Below, one piece after another: positions 34,969-43,101 of a stretch of 52,141 nucleotides of DNA. Every line of letters starts with the position of its first letter. Position 1 is the first letter of the stretch. Position numbers and translations under genes: made by a program. Below the pieces are notes generated by a model. The model was not told the DNA's origin, did no database searches, and saw only the letters and a list, made by a program, of their open reading frames with translations. Source of the DNA: Prolixibacteraceae bacterium (GTDB taxonomy: Bacteria > Bacteroidota > Bacteroidia > Bacteroidales > Prolixibacteraceae); contig JAIOZY010000040.1 in assembly GCA_021740385.1 (NCBI GenBank), forward strand, positions 1-52,141. Reading direction: 5' to 3'.

Positions 34969-37900
34969 ATGACAACAAGGAAAACATTTGGTGCCGGAAT
35001 TGATTCCGAAAAAACCATAGCAAACAATAAAAAATTCATTCAGTACATTAATCTAAAGCTTGCAGCATTGGGGTACCCGTACTTTCAGGATGAGCGTACT
35101 GCGCAATTCATGGAGTTTGCATCTCCACTGCTCGATAACTTCAGGGAGAAATCGAGAATACTTTCAGAACACCTGTCGCCCATAGCTCAGCGAATCCAAA
35201 ATTTTATTGATGTGTATCTCGAAGAAGTCCCTGATGCAAAAGACATTAAAATGCCTCAGTATACTTTTGTCCTCGATACACACGGGCTGGCGCGCAAAAT
35301 GTCGCTGCCCCCTAAAACCGATAAGTTTGAGTCGGATATTGTACGCACCTACCGCACCGGACAGGGTGTTTTACACAACCCAAAAGCCGATAAACGAACA
35401 ACCAAAGGGGTTTTTCATGTATGCGAGGGAGGCCTGCCAATTCCCGACGATAAGAAAGCCGTGCCGAAAATAGCATTTGCCCGATTGCTGAGAGAGGCTT
35501 TTAATCCCCCGGGAGAATTGATGCAATTGCCATACACCCAAAACCAGGAGAAAAAAGCCGAACTTTTTGTGAGCCTCATGCTCCGCCCGATTGTTGTTCC
35601 TGAAGTACCGGGCATTACAAAAGAGAAATCGATGGAAATACGTTTTTTTGCACCCGGTAACCTTACTGGGAACCTCGATTTTGTCGAGTCGATTTTCGGA
35701 AATGCCGGTGATCCGCACTTGCCCGAAAACGATGCAGCTCTTGACCCCGAAGGCTGGACCGGGCATACCGGATGTGTAATTCTGGCTACCCATCTTATTT
35801 ACATGAAAAAGAAGGACTTGGGTTTGCCTCATTATAACGATGCAACCGAGCGTCAACGCCGCGATGGCATGTGCTGGAAAGATGAAAACGAACGATACAA
35901 CGATGGTAATGCCTTCAAGGTTACTGCACGCGACCAACGCGGCGTGGTTATCACCATTATTGCCGACAACTACTTCGGGTACTGTAAAAAGGAGGTCAAA
36001 ACCCAGGTAAGCTATTCGGCCAACCTATATGGATTGTGCGAAGAAGAACATGCCGGAGGAGCACTTGCTTTCCAAAGTTACGACATGGGTGAACGCATTG
36101 AACCCGACAGGTACCAAAACAACGGGACTACTTTTAAACAACTGGCCGGCTTATATAAAAGCTTTATTGAAATAATGCCCGAAGGATATGGCCGCGACAA
36201 AAAATTCAAAAACATATTATACATCCCCAAAAATGCCGGCTTCAATCTTTTTGATCAACGTGTATCGTGGAAAAACGAAAACGGGGAAAAGCGATCGATA
36301 AAATTGCTCCCGCAAAATCATTACATCTATCCTTCGGGCTATAAAGTAAGGATGAAAAAGCGGCTCAATGGCCGCCACTGGCACCTTGTGGGTACTGTGC
36401 CCGAGGGAATATTTTGCCATAAACCGTGTACCGTTTCGGGTGGGGGAAAATCCGAAATTTCAAAATCGATTCAGGATGCCATGTTACAGGGGTCGGTAAT
36501 TGTTGCCGATTTGCAAAATGATCTTGAAAAAGTTGAAGAAGTGATGAATGCCGATTTTTCGAAACGGCACAAAATCCCCGCCGATTACAGCAAACAGCCA
36601 CCAAGGGGCATTCTTGACCCGCGACGATCGTTGGGTTCCGTTATTAAGCTGTTAACACCCTCATGCGAATTTACCGATGAATACAACCAGTGGCTCAATT
36701 CCATTCCACAACGGATAAAAGACCTTATTTATGTTGTAAAAAGAAGGTACCACCCTGAATGGGAGAAGCATTGGAAAGAATATTTCTCGGTTGATAAAGT
36801 AAACGGCCTGCCCGGTAACGAGTTAAAATTTATGGGGCGGAAGCTGATCTCGAATTATCTGCGTGTTGGGCACGATACCGATAAATCGTGGCGGATTTTC
36901 CAAATAAGGCAGGACTTCTACGCGGCCCAGAAAGTTCAAACCGAAGATGATATTTCAGCATCAATTGTAATCCCCACGAATCAATTAAAAGGTTTAAACC
37001 CGCTATACAAAGAATACCCGAGCGTAAAAATTGCCATTAACTGTGAATCGAGGCTTTTTCAACGCCCCGACGACTGTGTTGTAAAAGGTTACGACAAGCA
37101 AGCCGAAAATGACCTTGCAAGTCCCAATACTTTTACTTCGAACTTTGAGCCCCTTACACGTGAGCAGGTTAAAGAAATTAAAGAAGACAGCATTGGATTC
37201 GATCACTACACGCAACCGGTGAAGGATTTAATTGATAATTTCCTTGCAAAAGATAGGCCCCAATACCTTGTTGTACCCTCTGAACCCAGGATTGTTGACG
37301 GCAAACCATCGGCCAACCCACGTTATCTGCAGGTGCGCCCCGATTTGGTTGACCCCACCGACAGGTATATTGCTGAAACATGTACCCGGATTCACCGGTT
37401 TATTCCCATTGATAAACCTTTGTATATGCCGGTAAATGCGGTACTCCCCGGGCGCAGGAATAACCCCGCCGATCCCGATAATAATGTGCCACCGCTGGCA
37501 ATATATAACCCAATACACTTTCAGGAATTGCCCGAGCTCTTTATCGATTTTATTTGCAGCATCACGGGAAAATCGCCATCAACAACGGGATTCGGTTCCG
37601 AAGGCGCATTAACCAAAGGGCCGTTTAATAACTTGTTGCCTGCTACCGATTTAAACAATGCACTTTTGTCGTATATCCTTACGGGCTATAAACCTTTTTC
37701 TTCGGCTGCCGGTTATGTGGGGCCAAAATACAAAGTCGATCACGATGTTAGCCTGTTGATACCCGAAATAATTTCACGCATGTCGGTTCGTGAACAAGAT
37801 CCAAAATACCTGATTGAAAACGGTTACCTTGAGAAAGTTAACGACTTTGAATACAACGGCAAAAAAATTGAAGCCAGCCTGCTGGGGTACCGTATCACAA

Positions 37901-38430
37901 ATAAATTTGTTAACCATTTTCTGGGAAGGATTTTTAGCAACCCCAACGCGGTTTTCAACGAGGAAATGCTTAAACCCGAGTTGCAGGATATGGAAACTTT
38001 TGCATGCTCAATCAACAACCTTTCGGTAACACAAAAGCGGGTTGCCCAAAGTTATCTTACCGATGGTACTTTTGAAGCACTTTGCCCGCCATTAAAAGCA
38101 CTGGTGAAAATTATGGTTGATGGCAACTATAACGGGATGACCCGCCAGAATCCGAAATTCAGGCAAATGTTTACACGTGAATACGTGCTTGAAAGTGACT
38201 GGTACAGACAACGCCTTGTGAATAAGCAAAAAAAGGATATTGAATACTGGAAGAACAGCATTTCATACATTGAAGCAGTTTTGCAAAAAAGCAATTACAA
38301 AGAAGCATCTGAACGAATGAACCTAAAGGGCGAACTGGAAAATGCCAAAGCAAAGTTAAAGGAAGCTGAAAGTGAAGCATACATCAATAACCTGTTTGGA
38401 ACGCTTGGTGCGGATTTGTTGGGCAAATAA
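34969..38430 (+). CDS. Probable PPi-type phosphoenolpyruvate carboxykinase (large, about 130 kDa)
   Basis: This 1153-residue cytosolic protein has no signal peptide. Its length and general make-up fit the pyrophosphate-dependent PEP carboxykinases described from Entamoeba and Propionibacterium, which interconvert oxaloacetate plus PPi with PEP, CO2 and phosphate without a nucleotide. A P-loop-like SGGGKS sits at residues 490-495, corresponding in position to the kinase motif of ordinary PEPCKs. Other notable segments are HTGCVILATHLIYM (266-279) and a charged, probably coiled-coil tail (about 1075-1145). I assign the family from recall of length and motifs, not alignment. The alternative label is an uncharacterised DUF4914-like protein. 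It is a single-gene unit with its own promoter-like element and sits after the rho terminator. A PPi-PEPCK would fit fermentative or anaplerotic carbon flow. Confidence 0.6.
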   Translation: MTTRKTFGAGIDSEKTIANNKKFIQYINLKLAALGYPYFQDERTAQFMEFASPLLDNFREKSRILSEHLSPIAQRIQNFIDVYLEEVPDAKDIKMPQYTFVLDTHGLARKMSLPPKTDKFESDIVRTYRTGQGVLHNPKADKRTTKGVFHVCEGGLPIPDDKKAVPKIAFARLLREAFNPPGELMQLPYTQNQEKKAELFVSLMLRPIVVPEVPGITKEKSMEIRFFAPGNLTGNLDFVESIFGNAGDPHLPENDAALDPEGWTGHTGCVILATHLIYMKKKDLGLPHYNDATERQRRDGMCWKDENERYNDGNAFKVTARDQRGVVITIIADNYFGYCKKEVKTQVSYSANLYGLCEEEHAGGALAFQSYDMGERIEPDRYQNNGTTFKQLAGLYKSFIEIMPEGYGRDKKFKNILYIPKNAGFNLFDQRVSWKNENGEKRSIKLLPQNHYIYPSGYKVRMKKRLNGRHWHLVGTVPEGIFCHKPCTVSGGGKSEISKSIQDAMLQGSVIVADLQNDLEKVEEVMNADFSKRHKIPADYSKQPPRGILDPRRSLGSVIKLLTPSCEFTDEYNQWLNSIPQRIKDLIYVVKRRYHPEWEKHWKEYFSVDKVNGLPGNELKFMGRKLISNYLRVGHDTDKSWRIFQIRQDFYAAQKVQTEDDISASIVIPTNQLKGLNPLYKEYPSVKIAINCESRLFQRPDDCVVKGYDKQAENDLASPNTFTSNFEPLTREQVKEIKEDSIGFDHYTQPVKDLIDNFLAKDRPQYLVVPSEPRIVDGKPSANPRYLQVRPDLVDPTDRYIAETCTRIHRFIPIDKPLYMPVNAVLPGRRNNPADPDNNVPPLAIYNPIHFQELPELFIDFICSITGKSPSTTGFGSEGALTKGPFNNLLPATDLNNALLSYILTGYKPFSSAAGYVGPKYKVDHDVSLLIPEIISRMSVREQDPKYLIENGYLEKVNDFEYNGKKIEASLLGYRITNKFVNHFLGRIFSNPNAVFNEEMLKPELQDMETFACSINNLSVTQKRVAQSYLTDGTFEALCPPLKALVKIMVDGNYNGMTRQNPKFRQMFTREYVLESDWYRQRLVNKQKKDIEYWKNSISYIEAVLQKSNYKEASERMNLKGELENAKAKLKEAESEAYINNLFGTLGADLLGK

Positions 38431-38725
38431 TGTTCAGGTATAAATAATCAGGAAGGAGGCTGAAAAACGGTCATTTCCGCATTATGTCCAAAAAATCGGG
38501 TAGGAACAACCAATGATAAATTTCGTTCTAAGTGTCATTTCGACGTTAGGAGAAATCTTTTCGAATTCGTTAAGATTCCTCATCCCGAAATAAATCGGGA
38601 TTCTGAATGACACCTCTTAACGACTGTCATATAAGCATTATGTCCAAAAAATCGGGTAGGGACTCGAAGCATTTTTAAGACACCCCTTTTTTTATTCCGT
38701 CAGCTTGTTTTTAAAAATCATTTTT
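38431..38725. other. Intergenic region with nested repeats
   Basis: No gene is seen. The region is filled by a pair of 26-bp direct repeats and a hairpin repeat between them, described separately. No rho-independent terminator was found for either flanking gene, although the hairpin could block transcription from both sides. Confidence 0.6.
38479..38660. repeat. 26-bp direct repeats flanking a palindromic element
   Basis: Identical 26-bp copies (core CATTATGTCCAAAAAATCGG) occupy 38479-38504 and 38635-38660. Between them, 38532-38613 forms an imperfect long hairpin: outer arms GTGTCATT/AATGACAC, arms with AGAAATCTT and AAGATT, and an inner TCCCGA/TCGGGA at 38583-38600. A diverged third copy of the direct repeat is near 311-337. 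Confidence 0.7.
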
Positions 38726-39199
38726 CTATTTCTTAACAATGTTGAAGGTCTTTTGCCACTGGTTATCTTCCGGGAATACGCATAAAACATAAGCGCCCGG
38801 GGGGAAGATCTGCATGTCGATCTGCTCAGCAGTACGTTCCATTTCCTTGTGAAGCATAATCCGGCCATTCGGATCATGTAGCCTGTAATTTAACGGCGTA
38901 TCGTCAATATAGTCTACCTTCAGTTTTAACAGGAAATCTACCGGGTTTGGATAAACGCTGATCTCAAGCCCAGGGATTGTGATTTCATCGACAGAGGTAA
39001 CCCTCAGTTTTGTCTGATGCATACCCTGGGTCAAAATTAAGTTAGAACCCGTGAATATTTCAATTACCGGTTCTCCTATTGTCCAGTTAACCGTGTAGTC
39101 GCTTGTATTTCCGCTATTTCCGGAACTGGCAATTACCTGTTGAGCGCTTCCTTTTGTTCCTGTCAGCATTAGGGCAAATATGATCAGTATGGATTTCAT
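38726..39199 (-). CDS. Small secreted protein with T9SS sorting domain
   Basis: A 157-residue protein with signal peptide MKSILIIFALMLTGTKGSAQ. A short beta-rich segment of the kind GNSGNTSDYTVNWTIGEPV...LTQGMHQ follows; this segment recurs before sorting domains in Bacteroidota. The end is a type A T9SS C-terminal domain (ISVYPNPVDFLLKLKV...GAYVLCVF...TFNIVKK). It carries almost nothing else, so it is mostly a sorting tail. Its ATG overlaps the TGA of the 877-residue protein gene by 4 bp, indicating coupled translation. It may anchor or partner that larger protein, which has no sorting domain of its own. Confidence 0.85.
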   Translation of the reverse strand: MKSILIIFALMLTGTKGSAQQVIASSGNSGNTSDYTVNWTIGEPVIEIFTGSNLILTQGMHQTKLRVTSVDEITIPGLEISVYPNPVDFLLKLKVDYIDDTPLNYRLHDPNGRIMLHKEMERTAEQIDMQIFPPGAYVLCVFPEDNQWQKTFNIVKK

Positions 39200-41829
39200 T
39201 CTCTTTTAAAATTTTGGTTTTCTGTTTCGCTTTTCTGAATGAGATGAATTGCGTTTTGATACGCATCATAATCAATTCCAAAAGATTTTGGTTGGTTGTT
39301 TTCTTCCGGAAAAAGGTATTTTCCCCTTTCTGCTTCCGTTTTTGGTATTTCTACTTCAATGCGATGGTTTCGGGCATACGCGTCATTCCGGATGCCGGTT
39401 ACCTGCCAGGAAACTTTCATGCCTGAGCTTCCACCGGCAATTTTAAATTGGTTATTATTGATTTCCTCAGCAATATGAAGATTTGGCCCCGGGGCACCAA
39501 TAGCCGTAAGCTGGTAACGGTAATCCATATTCAACGATCCGAAATAAGCAGGCATTTCTACGATGGCTTCACCGGCGTTATTGAGAATTACATTCCCATT
39601 ATAAATATTCATCATATCGGGCGATTCGACGAACGAGTGCTGAAGGTATTTGTTCTCAGGATCATCGGGGTGGTCGATTTTAAAGGAACCTGCCGATTTG
39701 GACAGGGTTCCGACGACCGATACATTTCCCCCGAAATAACCGGCAATATTATCGGAATAAGCGGTAATTCCATACCCGTTTTCACCTGTAGATATGGCAT
39801 AAACAGCGCGTCCGTATTCACCAGTAGCCGATGCATAAACACCCCTTCCCAATCGGCTGTGCGACTCGAAATAACCACCATAGCTGCTTTTTGTGGTGGA
39901 AGAGGTAGACCAGGCCACACCTTTCACACCGCAACCCTCATCTCCATATGAATGGCCGTAAACACCCTTCCCGGTGCTTCCGCCTCCTTCGCCGTGTACG
40001 CCAATTCCGTTTGTAGCTTCGCCGCTGATGCCCCAGCCATCAGCACCGGTAGCTATACCCTTTGCGCCTGTGCCGTGTTCTCCTTCCGACTGAAAAAATC
40101 CTCCATAATTAGTATTCAACGAATGGGATGAATATTCAGCAAGTCCGTAAACGCCAACACCAAGCTCACTTTTCGCCACAAAATAACCTCCGTAATTGCA
40201 TGACAATCCTTCATTTGATGCAGAGCCATAAACGCCTATTCCTTCATTATCGCTGGAAATACCGGAAACCCCTTTTCCCTCATCGCTGGAAGAGTATCCA
40301 ACTACGCCAACACCATATTGTCCTGTCGCATTGCCATATAAACCTTTCCCATACCAGCTTGACGATTTTGCATAGACGCCAATGCCATTAGAACTGCCAT
40401 TGGCCTCAAAATAGCCACCATAATTAACTTGACTGCCCGAATATGTATTCGTGCCAATTATTGCCGCTCCCTGATCGTCATATCTGCTTTCAAACAGGCC
40501 AATAAAGCCCGGGTTCTGCTGTGAACCGGGTGTGTTTATGCCAATTCCAACTTTTCCATTGTCCATGATGAAGATCCCTTCATTTCCGCCATCGCCCGAA
40601 ATCCATTGCCCATTGGTTCGGATGTTTTGCGTGGCCGTGTGGTTGCCCAGGTTATCGCTTGCGCTGCCGGCTGCTGCAATTGTAATTGTATTGTTTTCGT
40701 CATCGGGGGTTATGGTTACATTGCTGCCTGCAACAAGGTCAATGTTGCCCCCATCGTTGCTGATGCCACTAATGGCCGATACAACATCGGGTGCTATTTT
40801 TTCCGTGGTGACGGCATTGTTTTCCATCTTGTCCGTTGCAATTGCCCCATCGGCAATTTTTGCTTCGGTAACGGCACCATCGGCCAGATCTGTTTCGATG
40901 ATGGTTCCATCGGCAATCTTATCTGAGTTTACTGCATTAGCCGCCAGTTTTGCTTCAACAACTGCCCCGTCGGCAATTTTGGCTTCGGCAACTCCGTTGT
41001 TGGCAAGTTTCGCAGTCGTTACGGCATTGTTGGCCAATTTGGCCGTAGTAACGTTCCCTTCCCCAATAACCGGATTGGGGAAGGTGCCGCTCAGGTCGCC
41101 CCCTGCCGGACCGGTGGGGGTACTCTCCCCACTGCCTGTTTCGTCGGCAGCCGGTAACCAGGTTGTGCCGTCCCATTTCAGTACCTGCCCGATTGTGGCT
41201 CCATCCCGGGCAAGTTTAACACTGCTAACAGCGCCATCGATGATTTTTTCTTCCGTAATCGAATTGTCGGCCAGTTTTTCCTCTGTAACTGCTTTATCGG
41301 CAATTTTCTCTTTTGTAACGGCATGGCTGCCAAGCTTTGCAACGGTAACCGAATGATCGGCCAAATCGGTTTCATCAATAGCACCATCCTCAATCTTAAT
41401 GGAACTTATACTGTTGTCGGCAACCTCCCCGGCCGTTTGGGCATGAAAGGCATAGGGAACTGCAAACAATTCAGTTGTTCCCAAATGGCTAAATTCGTTT
41501 CCGTTCTCCGGATCCAGTTCAACTTTAAAATAATGTTTGTTATTCCCCCATAGAGAAGGGTCAAAACTTCCGCTTACCCGGGTTCCTTTCCCGATCACCA
41601 GGTTGACAAGACCCAATGTGCCGGTGCTTACGGAATGGGTTTCTGTATAAACATCTGGTCCACTTTCGGAATCCAGTAAAATACTGATCCGGAATTTTAC
41701 TGTTTTATTGGAAACAACTTCGCCGGAGTTGTTACGGACCACCGCCTGATAATTAAACCCGGCCGGGACTTGCGACATTGCTGTAAATAACGTTAGTATA
41801 AGAAAAACGAGAAATAATATTCTTTTCAT
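39196..41829 (-). CDS. Secreted repeat-rich, tail-fibre-like surface protein
   Basis: An 877-residue protein with signal peptide MKRILFLVFLILTLFTAMSQ. The N-terminal domain VPAGFNYQAVVRNNSGEV is a common Bacteroidota cell-surface motif. Two arrays of ten-residue repeats (consensus K-hydrophobic-A-D/N-x-A-V-T-x-x; about residues 137-215 and 258-350) follow, as in phage tail-fibre-like stalks. Next is a Gly/Tyr-rich array with a repeated YGGYFE-type core (about 440-720). A conserved beta-rich C-terminal domain (YNGNVILNNAGEAIVEMP, then GMKVSWQVTGIR) ends the protein. No T9SS tail is present; the downstream overlapping gene has one. The likely role is an elongated surface stalk or adhesin. Confidence 0.85.
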   Translation of the reverse strand: MKRILFLVFLILTLFTAMSQVPAGFNYQAVVRNNSGEVVSNKTVKFRISILLDSESGPDVYTETHSVSTGTLGLVNLVIGKGTRVSGSFDPSLWGNNKHYFKVELDPENGNEFSHLGTTELFAVPYAFHAQTAGEVADNSISSIKIEDGAIDETDLADHSVTVAKLGSHAVTKEKIADKAVTEEKLADNSITEEKIIDGAVSSVKLARDGATIGQVLKWDGTTWLPAADETGSGESTPTGPAGGDLSGTFPNPVIGEGNVTTAKLANNAVTTAKLANNGVAEAKIADGAVVEAKLAANAVNSDKIADGTIIETDLADGAVTEAKIADGAIATDKMENNAVTTEKIAPDVVSAISGISNDGGNIDLVAGSNVTITPDDENNTITIAAAGSASDNLGNHTATQNIRTNGQWISGDGGNEGIFIMDNGKVGIGINTPGSQQNPGFIGLFESRYDDQGAAIIGTNTYSGSQVNYGGYFEANGSSNGIGVYAKSSSWYGKGLYGNATGQYGVGVVGYSSSDEGKGVSGISSDNEGIGVYGSASNEGLSCNYGGYFVAKSELGVGVYGLAEYSSHSLNTNYGGFFQSEGEHGTGAKGIATGADGWGISGEATNGIGVHGEGGGSTGKGVYGHSYGDEGCGVKGVAWSTSSTTKSSYGGYFESHSRLGRGVYASATGEYGRAVYAISTGENGYGITAYSDNIAGYFGGNVSVVGTLSKSAGSFKIDHPDDPENKYLQHSFVESPDMMNIYNGNVILNNAGEAIVEMPAYFGSLNMDYRYQLTAIGAPGPNLHIAEEINNNQFKIAGGSSGMKVSWQVTGIRNDAYARNHRIEVEIPKTEAERGKYLFPEENNQPKSFGIDYDAYQNAIHLIQKSETENQNFKRE
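40780..41420 (-). repeat. Coding tandem repeats of about 30 bp (ten-residue units)
   Basis: Two runs of degenerate 30-bp units encode K(L/I)A(D/N)xAVTxx decapeptides in the 877-residue surface protein. The intervening stretch (about 41060-41185) is non-repetitive and Gly/Pro-rich. The third-base variation between units suggests old rather than recent expansion. Confidence 0.75.
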
Positions 41830-42158
41830 ATTAGTTCATTTTTTTAATGTTTTTCGATTAAGCTGTTTTTGTATTTATTGTGTTTTCAATTTACGTATTT
41901 TTTTCTAAAAAAGTTAAAAAATAAAAAACAGAATATCAGGTAATTAAAGAAAGAAAAGCCATTAAAAGTACTTTTATTCAAACATTGGTGATAAATAATA
42001 TTATTTTATGTTTATCTCTATGCTAAAGCAAAGGTTTTTATCCTTACATTTAAGGATTGAATAACTTAAAAATCATTATTGTATGAAACGATCTCGCCCA
42101 GGCGGGAGAAGTTCCATCCGCCAGCTGGCGGACCAATTGAAATAAATAATTTAATCGT
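41830..42158. other. Divergent intergenic region with double-hairpin repeat
   Basis: Between the divergent genes at 41829 and 42159, the first 250 bp is A/T-rich without a TAnnTTTG match that I trust. The last 76 bp is the repeat described at 42083. No other structure was seen. Confidence 0.5.
42083..42145 (+). repeat. Double-hairpin repeat with 20-codon ORF upstream of lipoprotein gene (copy 2)
   Basis: This is the second copy of the element at 17402: 48 of the first 52 bases match. It encodes MKRSRPGGRSSIRQLADQLK and stops at TAA. Compared with copy 1, the changes are AGA/CGA (Arg), TCC/TCT (Ser), CCT/CCA (Pro) and AAC/GAC (Asn/Asp). The downstream gene starts 76 nt after the ATG, against 77 nt in copy 1. 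Confidence 0.65.
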
Positions 42159-43055
42159 ATGAAAAAGCAACTTCTTTTAACGGGAATACTTTCCCTGTTG
42201 TTTGTTATGTTCACTATGTGTACAAACACTAAAAAACAATCTGAATCTGAAACAACCATTGATTCTGCACTGCTTCACAATAACAGTGTTAAGCTTTGGG
42301 TATTATCTGAGATGTGGGTTAACGATGAAATGCTGGATATTTCGACTTCCGTTGACGAGCATTTATTGCTGGCCAGCGACAATACCGGGATGCAGATTTT
42401 TGGCGAAACCGATACGCATCATGCCGATACGTTAACCGTTGATCGTTTTACTTACAAACTATCAGAAACCGATGCCAAAATTGAAATCTCGGAATTCCAC
42501 GAAAGCCACATTATGGCGAATAACCCGGCAATGGATATCTCAACACTTACCGAAGAAAAGCTGGTGCTTTATGCAACTTCAGAGGTTGATGGTGAAACCA
42601 ATCACATAAAATTAAATTATGTGAGGGCTGTTGAGCCCAATCCCGAAGCCGGCCATAAAAACATGATGCTAACTAACGGTTCATCAAAATTATGGAAAGT
42701 GACCAATGTTCTGGTAAATGGTGAAGATACAAATATCCCGTGCCGGCGTGACGACCTCATGCTATGGTTAACCAATGGTATGGCTGTTAAAATATTTGGT
42801 GACATACATTGCATTCCCGGCGATACTGTAAATAATGATGTCATTGCCTGGGGATTTATCGAAGATGATAATAAAATTGTAAAGTCGGATCTTCATGCAA
42901 AGTGGCATCACGAAAGCGGTTTGGAACTGGTTACCGACGATACCATTCGTGTTATTGAGCTTAGCAACGACAAATTTATATGGGAAAGCATGAGCAAGTT
43001 CGACGGGGTTGAAAAAAGTGTAATTATTACTGAAGTCCCGGTTTATTTATTTTGA
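42159..43055 (+). CDS. Lipoprotein with two lipocalin-like repeat domains
   Basis: A 298-residue protein with signal MKKQLLLTGILSLLFVMFTMC, placing a lipidated Cys at residue 21. The remainder contains two similar halves. One begins NNSVKLWVLSEMWVNDE (about 41) and the other NGSSKLWKVTNVLVNGED (about 172). Each continues with an LW/LL..N.GM.(I/V).IFG(E/D) segment. This internal duplication resembles the small lipocalin-like beta-barrels of Bacteroidota, which bind hydrophobic ligands or support the envelope. The gene lies just before a GH9 gene (46 bp), possibly on one transcript. A specific ligand cannot be predicted. Confidence 0.7.
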   Translation: MKKQLLLTGILSLLFVMFTMCTNTKKQSESETTIDSALLHNNSVKLWVLSEMWVNDEMLDISTSVDEHLLLASDNTGMQIFGETDTHHADTLTVDRFTYKLSETDAKIEISEFHESHIMANNPAMDISTLTEEKLVLYATSEVDGETNHIKLNYVRAVEPNPEAGHKNMMLTNGSSKLWKVTNVLVNGEDTNIPCRRDDLMLWLTNGMAVKIFGDIHCIPGDTVNNDVIAWGFIEDDNKIVKSDLHAKWHHESGLELVTDDTIRVIELSNDKFIWESMSKFDGVEKSVIITEVPVYLF

Positions 43056-43101
43056 TACTTTTATACGATCAATCAAAATTAACATAACAGAAAGATTGCC
43101 A

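Noticed and set aside
40532-41356. A 274-codon open frame antisense to the surface-repeat gene
   Set aside because: It is the complement of the 30-bp coding repeats; low-complexity Ala/Ser-rich product, no start context, and the sense strand has signal peptide and domains.
40780-41420. CRISPR-like regular repeats
   Set aside because: Units are adjacent without spacers, degenerate, and in frame within a coding gene; no cas genes are present.
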